DNA of 64,000 bases from Leptolinea sp. UBA4782 (lineage in GTDB: Bacteria > Chloroflexota > Anaerolineae > Anaerolineales > Anaerolineaceae). Location of the stretch: the NCBI GenBank assembly GCA_002403095.1, contig DHHC01000011.1, forward strand, positions 11,343 to 75,342, written 5' to 3'. The notes under the pieces are model-generated. The model saw only the letters and a program-made list of their open reading frames with translations, ran no database searches and was not told where the DNA came from. Of this stretch, positions 1 through 7,972 are shown piece after piece. Positions within the stretch are counted from its first letter, which is position 1; each line of letters begins with the position of its first letter. Position numbers and translations under genes: made by a program.

Positions 1-244
1 TGCGGCGGTATTCCCAATGCCCCCCGCTCTCTTCAGCCGTGGCATGGAAAACCGCATCGGCTCTTTGCCATTCCCGGGCTTGCAAAGCAGGCTGCCAGAT
101 CGCTTCTGCTTCCGGGCGGTCAAGGAGGATTCCCCCAAATCTCTCCAGCTTTCTGCCATTGCCGCTGTCCAGCAGTCCATAATCCTGCCAACCGGGATTA
201 GTAAAGAAGATAGGCTGCTGGAAAGTGAAGGCTGCTTTTTTCAT
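1..244 (-). CDS. Class I SAM-dependent methyltransferase, N-terminal part (RlmI-like, COG1092)
   Basis: Only the first 81 codons lie in the window; the gene runs off the left edge. It reads from an ATG at 244-242. Residues 21-37 (DYGLLDSGNGRKLERFG), then LDRPEAEAIW at 41-50, and a Trp/Asp segment match the opening of the COG1092 class I methyltransferases related to the 23S rRNA cytosine-C5 enzymes RlmI/RlmK. The SAM-binding Rossmann core would lie outside the window, so the substrate cannot be judged. The gene is divergent from patB across 116 bp. No clear Shine-Dalgarno precedes the ATG, but the strong family resemblance supports the start. Confidence 0.75.
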   Translation of the reverse strand, partial: MKKAAFTFQQPIFFTNPGWQDYGLLDSGNGRKLERFGGILLDRPEAEAIWQPALQAREWQRADAVFHATAEESGGHWEYRR

Positions 245-265
245 GGCACTGATAGATTACCGGTG

Positions 266-271
266 AGTATA
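266..271 (-). promoter_or_regulatory. Candidate -10 element of the methyltransferase gene
   Basis: On the minus strand this reads TATACT, a good -10 hexamer, about 22 bp before the ATG. A TTTTGC lies 17 bp further upstream as a weak -35. It is a sequence match only. Confidence 0.35.
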
Positions 272-328
272 CCAGTTTTCACCAACCTGCAAAACAGTTA
301 CCCCACGCTTAAGCGAAGGTATTGTGGT

Positions 329-334
329 TATAAT
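329..334 (+). promoter_or_regulatory. Candidate -10 element of patB
   Basis: A perfect TATAAT lies 27 bp upstream of the patB ATG. No recognisable -35 hexamer sits at the expected distance. A Shine-Dalgarno-like GAGG precedes the start by about 8 bases. Confidence 0.45.
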
Positions 335-360
335 GGGGAAAAATCATTGAGGACTTCACA

Positions 361-1512
361 ATGCCATTTGACTTTGACCATTGCCCCGACCGACGTAGTA
401 CCGAAAGCTTCAAGTGGAAGCTTTTTAATGAAGATGTTCTGCCCATGTGGGTAGCAGATATGGACTTTTTAGCCCCGCCAGCCGTGATGGAAGCGTTGCA
501 CCGCCGTGTGGATCACGGCATTTTCGGCTATGCCATGGAATCGGAAGAATTGAAGCTGGTGATCGTCGATCGGATGCACAGGCTGTACAACTGGCAAATC
601 AACCCTGAAGACCTGGTTTTCACCCCGGGTGTTGTGGCTGGCTTTAACCTGGCCGCCCAGATGTTCTCAGGTTCTTCCCAGGAGATTTTGATTCAAACTC
701 CTGTTTACCCGCCATTTCTACGGGCGCCATCTTGTGCCGGGCTAAAACGAGTGGATTCACCGCTGGTACACAATCAAGACGGCTCCTACAGTATTGACAC
801 GACGGGATTCACGAAACAGGTATCACCCTCTACAGCCATGTTTATCCTGTGTAACCCGCACAACCCGGTCGGAAGGGTATTTACAGGGGAGGAATTGGAA
901 GAGATGGCACAAGCCTGTCTCTCAAACGGCACGGTCATCTGTTCAGACGAGATCCATTGCGATTTTATCTTTTCTGGACATAAACACATTCCCATTGCCT
1001 CCCTATCGCCTGAAATTGCCCAAAACGCTATCACCCTGATGGCGCCAAGTAAGACATTCAATATAGCAGGGTTGGATTTTGCCTTTGCCATCATCCAGAA
1101 CCCGGAATTGCGCAGCCGTTTCAGGAATTCCTGCCGGGGGTTGACCGGCGGTACGAACATGATGGGCCAGATTGCAGCCAAAGCTGCCTTTGAAAAGGGT
1201 GAAGAGTGGCTGAAGGAGTGTATCGCATACCTGGAATCAAACCGTGATTACCTGGTGAAATTCATCCAGTCAGAGCTGCCTGCCTTAAAAACCTCTTGCC
1301 CCGAAGCGACTTACCTCGCATGGATCGATTGCCGCGGGCTTGGACTGGATGAGCCGCCATCTGATTTCTTCCTGCGGGAAGGCAAGGTTGCCCTGAACGC
1401 AGGGGAAGAATTCGGTCATGGCGGGGAGGGATTTGTGCGGCTCAATTTCGGCTGTCCCAGGTCATTCCTGGAAGATGGATTGAACCGGATGGCCAGGGCC
1501 ATCAAAGGATAG
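361..1512 (+). CDS. patB: PatB/MalY-type PLP-dependent C-S lyase (cystathionine beta-lyase)
   Basis: A 383-residue fold-type I aminotransferase-class protein, cytoplasmic. The PatB/MalY branch is shown by the opening FDFDHCPDRRSTESFKWK and the MWVADMDF segment near residue 30. NPHNPVGR at about 165-172, SDEIH at 195-199 and the Schiff-base lysine in APSKTFNIAG (Lys231) form the cofactor site. A late Arg in VRLNFGCPR should bind the substrate carboxylate. Family members split cystathionine or cysteine conjugates to pyruvate, ammonia and a thiol; some also act as regulators, which cannot be tested here. The YdcF-like gene follows after 3 bp and is probably cotranscribed. Length is normal for the family. 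Confidence 0.88.
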   Translation: MPFDFDHCPDRRSTESFKWKLFNEDVLPMWVADMDFLAPPAVMEALHRRVDHGIFGYAMESEELKLVIVDRMHRLYNWQINPEDLVFTPGVVAGFNLAAQMFSGSSQEILIQTPVYPPFLRAPSCAGLKRVDSPLVHNQDGSYSIDTTGFTKQVSPSTAMFILCNPHNPVGRVFTGEELEEMAQACLSNGTVICSDEIHCDFIFSGHKHIPIASLSPEIAQNAITLMAPSKTFNIAGLDFAFAIIQNPELRSRFRNSCRGLTGGTNMMGQIAAKAAFEKGEEWLKECIAYLESNRDYLVKFIQSELPALKTSCPEATYLAWIDCRGLGLDEPPSDFFLREGKVALNAGEEFGHGGEGFVRLNFGCPRSFLEDGLNRMARAIKG

Positions 1513-1515
1513 AAA

Positions 1516-2175
1516 ATGAACCAGACTGCTGGCAGTACCAAACCAGCAAAAGGTTGCAGGGGTTTATCCCTCTTTCTCTTGGTGCCTGTTCTACTCATTG
1601 TTGTTGTGCTGGCAGGTGAATTTATCCTCACGGCAGCCGGCGGCATCCTGATCATTGCCGATCCGCTGAGAGAATCTGACGCTATAGCAGTATTGAGCGG
1701 CGGGGGTGACATGTCGCGGGTGGAAGAAGGCTCGCGGTTGTTCATGGAAAAGATGGGGAAATGGCTGGTGCTTACTGAAATCACCCCCCGGGAAGGTGAT
1801 AAGGTCACTGAAACCACCACCCTGTTTAAACAGATAGCCATTGGTGAAGGGGTGCCAAATTCTTCTATCCTGGTCACCAGCCAGGCTGCCTTCAGTACCC
1901 GCCAGGAAGCCGTGGAAATCCTCAACCTGGCCCAAAAACGCGGTTTTCAATCGCTCATCATTGTTACCGACCCATTCCATACTTTCCGAACCCGCCTCAT
2001 ATTCCGGTCTGTATTCAGGGATTCAGGTATCGATCTTTACGTCCGTCCGGTCAGAAACCACTGGTACAGGAGCACCACCTGGTGGGCGACCAGCCAGGGG
2101 CGCCAGGCTACCTTGAGCGAATATATTAAGATCATTGCCTATTTTTCCGGTTTAGAGAGCGGGCTAATCGAATAA
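1516..2175 (+). CDS. YdcF/SanA-like DUF218 membrane-anchored protein
   Basis: A 219-residue protein with one hydrophobic segment at about residues 16-40, then a DUF218 domain. Family landmarks are AVLSGGGD with a following Arg-rich helix near 58-75, STRQEA near 125, and TDPFHTFRTR near 150. DUF218 proteins (YdcF, SanA, ElyC) have a Rossmann-like fold and are tied to envelope maintenance, but no general reaction is established. The orientation suggests an extracytoplasmic domain. It starts 3 bp after patB, so the two genes probably share a transcript, although no functional link is evident. Confidence 0.78.
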   Translation: MNQTAGSTKPAKGCRGLSLFLLVPVLLIVVVLAGEFILTAAGGILIIADPLRESDAIAVLSGGGDMSRVEEGSRLFMEKMGKWLVLTEITPREGDKVTETTTLFKQIAIGEGVPNSSILVTSQAAFSTRQEAVEILNLAQKRGFQSLIIVTDPFHTFRTRLIFRSVFRDSGIDLYVRPVRNHWYRSTTWWATSQGRQATLSEYIKIIAYFSGLESGLIE

Positions 2176-2180
2176 GGCGG

Positions 2181-2212
2181 TTTAAAAAATTAGAGCCGCA
2201 TCCCTGCGGCTC
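2181..2212 (-). terminator. Intrinsic terminator of the cold-shock gene
   Basis: GAGCCGCA (2193-2200) pairs perfectly with TGCGGCTC (2205-2212) around a TCCC loop. Read on the minus strand, the stem is followed by TAATTTTTTA, so it ends the csp transcript. It also lies just past the plus-strand YdcF-like gene but has no U-run in that direction. Confidence 0.75.
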
Positions 2213-2232
2213 CTGATATTCAATTGTTGAGG

Positions 2233-2448
2233 TTATTCAACCGGCTTCACCCCGGCAGCCTGCAGCCCTTTCGGGCCGTCCTCCACCGAGAATTCAACCT
2301 GCTGCCCTTCACGCAACCGCCGGTAACCATCCATCTCGATTGCTGAGAAGTGAACAAAAATATCCGCACCGCCATCCTCACGGCCGATAAAACCATAGCC
2401 TTTGGTGGCATTGAACCACTTAACGGTTCCCATTAATCTATCAGACAT
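2233..2448 (-). CDS. Cold-shock domain protein (CspA family)
   Basis: A 71-residue single-domain nucleic-acid-binding protein. It carries the OB-fold signature GTVKWFNATKGYGFIGRE, containing RNP1, and DIFVHFSAI, containing RNP2. Such proteins melt mRNA secondary structure. The ATG at 2448 is preferred because AGGGAG lies upstream at workable spacing and the protein then has family length; the reading frame is open further upstream. A promoter about 95 nt upstream gives the long leader typical of csp genes. An intrinsic terminator follows. It is monocistronic and convergent with patB/ydcF. Confidence 0.92.
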   Translation of the reverse strand: MSDRLMGTVKWFNATKGYGFIGREDGGADIFVHFSAIEMDGYRRLREGQQVEFSVEDGPKGLQAAGVKPVE

Positions 2449-2548
2449 ACAACTTTTCTCCCTTAATGTAATGCGGCAAACTACTGGCGTACAACTTGCA
2501 CTGATGGGATCAGGAGACTTGCTTCCGCCCAGCATCTGACCGGGTAGG

Positions 2549-2577
2549 AATGTATCACTTGACTGGGTGGCTGTCAA
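2549..2577 (-). promoter_or_regulatory. Promoter of the cold-shock gene
   Basis: Minus-strand TTGACA (2577-2572), 17-bp spacer, TACATT (2554-2549). Transcription should start near 2542, leaving a leader of about 94 nt before the ATG at 2448. Confidence 0.65.
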
Positions 2578-2631
2578 TCAGGTTGATTGGACAACTGAGA
2601 AGCAGCTTTTGGTTACTAATTAGAGGAAATT

Positions 2632-3657
2632 GTGACAGATTTATTTGATGAACTGAAGGTTTTACGCTCCCAGTACCAGGACTTCCTGCTGGCGCTTCCA
2701 AACGTGGTTGGTGTTGGTATCGGTCACAAGAAAACCGGTGGAAATAAGCTGGAAGGCTTGAGCCTGGTCACTCTGGTGCGCGCAAAGGTGCCGGTTGATT
2801 CCCTTCCTAAAGGGGCTACCATCCCACCCGTACTGGACGGTGTTCAAACGGATGTGGTCGAAGTCGGCCAATTGCGGGCTATGACCAGCCGCCTGGAACG
2901 CTGGCGGCCGGCAGTTGGTGGAATCAGCACCGGTCATTTCCAGGTTACCGCCGGTACCCTTGGCTGCCTGGTGTACGACCTGGTCAGTGACGAACCGTTG
3001 ATCCTTTCGAATAACCATGTCCTTGCTAATAGCAACGCCTGCAGTGTTTATGATCCTGTCCTGCAGCAAGGCAGAATTGACGGGGGAATTGTGGGCGAGG
3101 ACACCCTGGCCAACCTGGCACGTTTCATCCCGATCCGGTTCCAGGGTGAAGCAAGCGCAATAAAGCTTCCAGAGTTTCTCATCCGCCTTGGGCTGCTGCT
3201 TGCCAGTTGGTTCAAAAATGAGAAACTGAAGCAGTTTTTTGAAGATCTCTTGCCCAGGATCAACTATATGGATGCTGCAGTGGCTAAACCGCTTAATCCG
3301 CAAATGGTAGTTCCAGAAGTTTTAGGGATCGGGATACCCTCAGGAACTGCGGATGCCATCCTGGATATGCAAGTGCGCAAGTCAGGCCGTACAACCGGAG
3401 TGACAGAAGGGACCATTGAAGTCCTCAATGCAACTGTGAACATCAGCTATGGTGACAACCAGTCTGCCCGATTTGAGGATCAGATCATCACCAGTTCCAT
3501 GTGCATGGGGGGCGATTCCGGGTCGGTGCTCTTTTCTGCCGGAACAAGCCAGGTTATAGGGCTGTTGTTTGGCGGTTCCAGCCTGGTAACGATTTACAGC
3601 CCGATCGAACCCATCCTGTCTGCTTTGAAAGTTTCGCTCATTCCCCCAGCGGTTTGA
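2632..3657 (+). CDS. Cytosolic trypsin-fold serine protease, Nal1-like
   Basis: A 341-residue protein starting at GTG 2632 behind a TAGAGGAAA ribosome site. No signal peptide or membrane segment is visible. Residues 1-85 form an N-terminal region containing the phrase NVVGVGIGHKKTGG. A chymotrypsin-like domain follows with a complete catalytic triad: His129 in LSNNHV, Asp214 in NYMDAAV, Ser296 in GGDSGS. The SNNHVLA and GGDSGS surroundings resemble a bacterial group related to plant NARROW LEAF 1 proteases. Substrates are unknown. The yifB promoter overlaps its 3' end, so the two genes are adjacent but separately transcribed. Confidence 0.75.
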   Translation: MTDLFDELKVLRSQYQDFLLALPNVVGVGIGHKKTGGNKLEGLSLVTLVRAKVPVDSLPKGATIPPVLDGVQTDVVEVGQLRAMTSRLERWRPAVGGISTGHFQVTAGTLGCLVYDLVSDEPLILSNNHVLANSNACSVYDPVLQQGRIDGGIVGEDTLANLARFIPIRFQGEASAIKLPEFLIRLGLLLASWFKNEKLKQFFEDLLPRINYMDAAVAKPLNPQMVVPEVLGIGIPSGTADAILDMQVRKSGRTTGVTEGTIEVLNATVNISYGDNQSARFEDQIITSSMCMGGDSGSVLFSAGTSQVIGLLFGGSSLVTIYSPIEPILSALKVSLIPPAV

Positions 3658-3682
3658 CATCCAGCCCAATACCATCTACACT
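3654..3682 (+). promoter_or_regulatory. Promoter of yifB, apparently leaderless
   Basis: TTGACA (3654-3659), 17-bp spacer, TACACT (3677-3682). The expected start point, about 7 nt after the -10, coincides with the ATG at 3689. The -35 overlaps the stop codon of the preceding protease gene. Confidence 0.65.
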
Positions 3683-3688
3683 AAACCC

Positions 3689-5215
3689 ATGCTTGCACGC
3701 GTCTTTTCCTGCGCCGTTATTGGTCTGGACGGCGTCATTGTGGAAGTAGAAGTGGACACCGGCCAGGGTCTGCCCGGCATGACCATTGTCGGCCTGCCGG
3801 ACACGGCCGTACAGGAGAGCCGGGAGCGCGTCCAGGCAGCCATCAAGAACACCGGCCTGGATTTCCCCCGTAAACGCGTGGTAGTCAACCTGGCTCCTGC
3901 ATCTGTCCGCAAAGAGGGACCAGCCTACGACCTGCCCATCGCCATCGGTGTTCTCGCCATGATGGGCATTCTTCCCCTTCCTCCGCTCGAAAAAGTGCTC
4001 ATCGTGGGGGAGCTTTCACTCGACGGCACCGTCAGGCATACTCGCGGTATCCTGCCCATGGCAGCACTGGCACGCGAGAATCATTTTGAGCAGATCATAG
4101 TCCCTGCATCCGACGCGGATGAGGCAGCCCTGATTCCTGAGATCGAAGTGATCCCGGTCCAGAACCTGACCGACCTGTACCGCCATCTGATCCGTCAGCA
4201 GGTCATCACACCGCACACGATCAGCACACCTGAATCCCCTGAACCATTCATCCAGACTGATTTCCAGGAAATAAAAGGCCAGGAGCATGTTAAACGCGCC
4301 CTTGAAGTTGCAGCGGCCGGGGGACACAATATGTTGATGATGGGCTCTCCCGGATCCGGAAAAACCCTGCTGGCACGCGCCATGCCTGCCATTCTGCCTT
4401 CATTGAGCATTGAAGAAGCGTTAGATGTTACCCGGGTGTATTCGGTGGCGGATATGCTGCCGGATGACACCCCGCTCATCCGCTGGAGGCCATTCCGTGC
4501 CCCGCATCACACCATCAGCCATGCCGGGCTGGTGGGTGGCGGCAACTGGCCGCATCCCGGCGAGGTCTCACTGGCGCACCGTGGTGTGCTTTTCCTGGAT
4601 GAACTGCCCGAATTCGGACCGCGCGTGCTTGAAGTGCTGCGCCAGCCAATCGAGGATAAAGTGGTCACCATCTCCCGCGCCCAGGGCACATTAAGTTTTC
4701 CAGCCAACTTCATGCTGGTGGCTGCCATGAACCCCTGCCCGTGCGGTTTCTATGGCGATCCCACCCGGCCTTGCACCTGTGCCATCGGTACCATCCAGAA
4801 ATACCAGAAACGCATCTCCGGCCCCTTGCTCGACCGGATCGACATTCACATCCAGGTGCCCAGGGTGGAGTATGAAAAACTTTCGGATAAACGCACCGGG
4901 GAACCCTCAGCCGTGATCCGCGAAAGGGTTGAAGCAGCCCGGCATGTCCAGCGCGAGCGCTTTTCGCAGGATGGAAGCAGCGGCATCCTGTGTAATGCCG
5001 ACATGCGCCCGGCTGAAATCCGCAAATTCTGCAGCCTGGATGAGCCCGGCAAAGCATTGATGAAATCTGCTATGAGCCAGATGAACCTGACTGCCCGGGC
5101 TTACCACCGCATCTTGAAGCTTGCCCGCACCATTGCCGACCTGGCACATGCCGAGCAAATCTCCGTCACCCACCTGGCGGAAGCCCTGCAATACCGCGCC
5201 AGGATGATGGAGTAG
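3689..5215 (+). CDS. YifB/ComM family magnesium-chelatase-like AAA+ ATPase
   Basis: A 508-residue protein in three parts: an N-terminal ChlI-like domain (about 1-165), an AAA+ core with Walker A GSPGSGKT at 219-226 and Walker B VLFLDELPEF near 298, and a C-terminal Mg_chelatase_C domain. Cysteines in NPCPCGFYGD and RPCTC, as in family members, may bind metal. ComM homologues are hexameric helicases that promote branch migration during natural transformation. In organisms without competence the family role is open, and no competence genes are in this window. The promoter leaves almost no leader. It converges on the KimA-like gene with 9 bp between stops. Confidence 0.92.
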   Translation: MLARVFSCAVIGLDGVIVEVEVDTGQGLPGMTIVGLPDTAVQESRERVQAAIKNTGLDFPRKRVVVNLAPASVRKEGPAYDLPIAIGVLAMMGILPLPPLEKVLIVGELSLDGTVRHTRGILPMAALARENHFEQIIVPASDADEAALIPEIEVIPVQNLTDLYRHLIRQQVITPHTISTPESPEPFIQTDFQEIKGQEHVKRALEVAAAGGHNMLMMGSPGSGKTLLARAMPAILPSLSIEEALDVTRVYSVADMLPDDTPLIRWRPFRAPHHTISHAGLVGGGNWPHPGEVSLAHRGVLFLDELPEFGPRVLEVLRQPIEDKVVTISRAQGTLSFPANFMLVAAMNPCPCGFYGDPTRPCTCAIGTIQKYQKRISGPLLDRIDIHIQVPRVEYEKLSDKRTGEPSAVIRERVEAARHVQRERFSQDGSSGILCNADMRPAEIRKFCSLDEPGKALMKSAMSQMNLTARAYHRILKLARTIADLAHAEQISVTHLAEALQYRARMME

Positions 5216-5224
5216 CAAGCAGCC

Positions 5225-7159
5225 TTATCCCACCTGGTAAGGCACCTCGGTAATCACAATATTCCTCCTGTTGAGGAGCGCCTTGCGAAGGGTATCTGCT
5301 GTTCTGGCATGCAGTAAATTGGCGATCTGGTGCTTGGGGACAAACTGGGGCACCACGATGGTGATCAATTCATTCGGCAGGCTGATCTCATCCAGGCAGT
5401 CAATATAACTTAGCAGCGGCTCAATGAACAACCGGTAAGGTGAATGCAAAATCACCAGCCGCACCCCATTCCCCCACACACTCCATTTTTCCTTTAATTT
5501 TGCCACTTCCAGGTCGTCAATTGCTATATGAACAGCGGTCACATCTGGAGAAATGGTGGCAGCAAAGCTAAGCGCTTCGAGTGTACCGCGATGGACACCG
5601 GCAATCGGCATGATAACCCGGTTGCGGGTTATGCGCTTGTTATCATTGTAGCTTTCAAGGGTAAGCTGCGTTGCCAGCCCGGCATAATGCCTGTGAATCA
5701 TCACAAAAATGGTTACCAGAAGGGGTATCAGGATAATGACAATGTATGCGCCTTCTTTAAACTTTGTAATTGTAAAGACTATCATCACAATAAATGTGCA
5801 AACAGCGCCGATCCCGTTGACAATCATTTTGACCTGCCAGCTTTTCTCATGCAGCAGGATGGATCCCAATTCTTTTACCTCTTCACCTGGCTTTAAATGA
5901 CCGGATTTCCACCAGCGGTGCGCCATTCCTGCCTGCGAAAGGGTAAATGACAGAAATACACCGATTGCATAAAGCGGGATCAGTGTGGACACACTGGCTT
6001 TGAAGTAGATTACCAGGAGGGAGGAGATCAGTGCCAGGGCAACAATGCCATACGAATAGACCAGACGGCTGCCCCGGTAGGCAAACTGGCGCGGCAGAAA
6101 CCCATCAATTGCATGCAGCGCACCCAGCCTGGGGAAATCGGCAAAGGCAGTATTGGCGGCCATCATCAAAATCACTGTGGTGGATGACAATACCAGGATG
6201 TACAACAGACCACGCTGTACCAGGACTGTGCGTGCGATCTGGGAAATGATGGTTTCACCTTCCGAAGGCACCGCACCTATCTTCGTGGCAAGAAAGGTGA
6301 TCGCCAGTAAAAGGGTTCCCAGAATGAATGCCATCCAAATTAGTGTAATTCCCGCATTCTTGCTGCGCGGTTCCTTAAAAGCTGTAATCCCGTTGGAGAT
6401 TGCTTCTACGCCAGTTACTGAAGAGGTGCCATTAGAGAACGCCCGCAGCAGCAGAAAGAGGGTTACTGATTGGGTCGAGAGGACCTCGGCAGAAGGAGGG
6501 TCAGCCAACACCCCTAATGTTCCCGTGAAATACCGCACAAATCCGGTTACCACCGTCAAGGTGATCATTACCAGGAAAAAGTATGTGGGAATTGCAAACG
6601 TAATCCCTGAATCTTTTACACCGCGTAAGTTGATCACCATGACAAATAAGATCATCGCAACCGCGATTTCGATCCTGAAACGGTCCAAATTTGGAAAAGC
6701 GGAGATGATCTGCGCAACTCCTGAAGAGATCGAAACGGACACCGTCAACACATAATCAGTCAGCAGGGCTGCCCCGGCTACCTGCGCAGGGAGAATCCCC
6801 AGGTTATCACGGGCAACAATATACGCGCCTCCCCCGCCAGGGTAGGCATGGATGGTCTGCTCATAAGAAAAGGTCAGGATTGCCAGCAGGACAACTATTC
6901 CCACCGCAACCGGTAATGCAAATTTCAATCCGCTGATGCCCGCAGCAAAAAGAGTTATCAGGATTTCCTGCGGTCCATAGGCTACCGAAGACAGCGCATC
7001 CGATGAAAAAACAGCCAGCCCAATCAGCTTGCCAATCGTCTGGTGGGGTGCATCTGCAGTCGATAAAGGTCGTCCGGTCAACCACGATTGCCAGTTTGTC
7101 TTGGGCATGTGGGTGGTGGTTTGTTCAAAAATGTTGTTGTACACAGGTGTATCTGTCAT
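5225..7159 (-). CDS. KimA-like APC-superfamily potassium permease
   Basis: A 644-residue membrane protein with about 12 transmembrane segments (residues about 35-470) and a C-terminal cytoplasmic domain resembling universal-stress proteins. Segments typical of Bacillus KimA are present in order: SSDALSSVAYG, YPGGGGAYIVARDNLG, TDYVLTVSVSISSG, SSVTGVEAISNG, AANTAFADFPRL, and the tail motif NGVRLVILHSPYR. KimA imports K+ with protons. Start ATG 7159 has GGAG 7 nt upstream and gives family length. It follows a KdpD/KdpE-like system on the same strand after a 117-bp gap, which supports K+ rather than amino-acid transport. Substrate assignment is inference from family and context. Confidence 0.78.
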   Translation of the reverse strand: MTDTPVYNNIFEQTTTHMPKTNWQSWLTGRPLSTADAPHQTIGKLIGLAVFSSDALSSVAYGPQEILITLFAAGISGLKFALPVAVGIVVLLAILTFSYEQTIHAYPGGGGAYIVARDNLGILPAQVAGAALLTDYVLTVSVSISSGVAQIISAFPNLDRFRIEIAVAMILFVMVINLRGVKDSGITFAIPTYFFLVMITLTVVTGFVRYFTGTLGVLADPPSAEVLSTQSVTLFLLLRAFSNGTSSVTGVEAISNGITAFKEPRSKNAGITLIWMAFILGTLLLAITFLATKIGAVPSEGETIISQIARTVLVQRGLLYILVLSSTTVILMMAANTAFADFPRLGALHAIDGFLPRQFAYRGSRLVYSYGIVALALISSLLVIYFKASVSTLIPLYAIGVFLSFTLSQAGMAHRWWKSGHLKPGEEVKELGSILLHEKSWQVKMIVNGIGAVCTFIVMIVFTITKFKEGAYIVIILIPLLVTIFVMIHRHYAGLATQLTLESYNDNKRITRNRVIMPIAGVHRGTLEALSFAATISPDVTAVHIAIDDLEVAKLKEKWSVWGNGVRLVILHSPYRLFIEPLLSYIDCLDEISLPNELITIVVPQFVPKHQIANLLHARTADTLRKALLNRRNIVITEVPYQVG

Positions 7160-7276
7160 TATAAAACTCCAATTATTCCCATCCAGGTTGTAAAGGATGG
7201 AAGTAAAAGGAAGTTTACCCAAACAGAGTTAAGACATCACAAAAAACTGGGGAAAAAAGTAAAGAAAAGATAAAAA

Positions 7277-7972
7277 TTATTCACCGGTAATGAACCGGTA
7301 GCCGATCCCGGGTTCTGTGCAAATAACGGCAGGCTGGTCAGGGTCTGTCTCTAATTTTTTGCGCAGGTTGCCTATGAAAACACGCAAATACTCAATGTGA
7401 TCCGCATCTGCATCCCCCCATACATGGATCAAGATCGAACGGTGGGTCAACACTTTATCAGCATTACTGGCCAGGTACGCCAGCAGCTTGAACTCGGTAG
7501 CGGTAAGGTGGATTGCTTCCCCATTCTGGGTAACAGAATAATTAACCAGGTCAATGCTCAACCCGCCAACTCGCACGATGCTGGATAAATTACCGATCGT
7601 TTGCTGTGAGTGGCGCAGTGCAACTCGGATGCGTGCCAGCAGTTCTTCTATTCCAAAAGGTTTGGTCAGGTAATCATCTGCACCTTTATCTAGCGCTGCT
7701 ACCTTATCTACTTCGCCGTCTCTAACGGAGAGGATAATAATGGGCACCTTTGACCAGGACCGGATCTCTTCGCAGACTTTTATTCCATCCATATCCGGCA
7801 GGGTCAGGTCCAGAATGATCACCTGGGGCAGTGTAGCCGCAGCCAGAGCGATCCCCTCCTCGCCAGTGCTGGCCATTTCAACCTGGAAGTGGCGGGCGGT
7901 TAAGATAGTTTTCAGCGCCCGTAAAATTTGAGGTTCATCGTCAATGATCAGGATTAATGGGTCTTTATTCAT
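7277..7972 (-). CDS. OmpR-family response regulator, KdpE-like
   Basis: A 231-residue regulator. The receiver domain has acidic residues DDE near 11-13, phospho-acceptor Asp55 in VIILDLTLPDMDG and a Lys in DDYLTKPFG. A winged-helix output domain (about 130-228) carries LTATEFKLLAYL and GYRF motifs. ATG 7972 follows GGGAGAAG and overlaps the end of the kinase gene by 8 nt, showing translational coupling. Its partner is the DUF4118 kinase directly upstream, and the likely target is the KimA-like gene just downstream. KdpE homologues activate kdpFABC, but those genes are not in the window. Confidence 0.85.
   Translation of the reverse strand: MNKDPLILIIDDEPQILRALKTILTARHFQVEMASTGEEGIALAAATLPQVIILDLTLPDMDGIKVCEEIRSWSKVPIIILSVRDGEVDKVAALDKGADDYLTKPFGIEELLARIRVALRHSQQTIGNLSSIVRVGGLSIDLVNYSVTQNGEAIHLTATEFKLLAYLASNADKVLTHRSILIHVWGDADADHIEYLRVFIGNLRKKLETDPDQPAVICTEPGIGYRFITGE

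Noticed and set aside
17..454. Plus-strand 145-codon open frame at the left edge
   Set aside because: It runs opposite the methyltransferase start and into patB in another frame; the minus-strand product has clear family sequence and this one has none.
7160..7276. Possible c-di-AMP (ydaO) riboswitch before the KimA-like gene
   Set aside because: The gap is only 117 bp, and I see no conserved riboswitch core; the structure needs more length.
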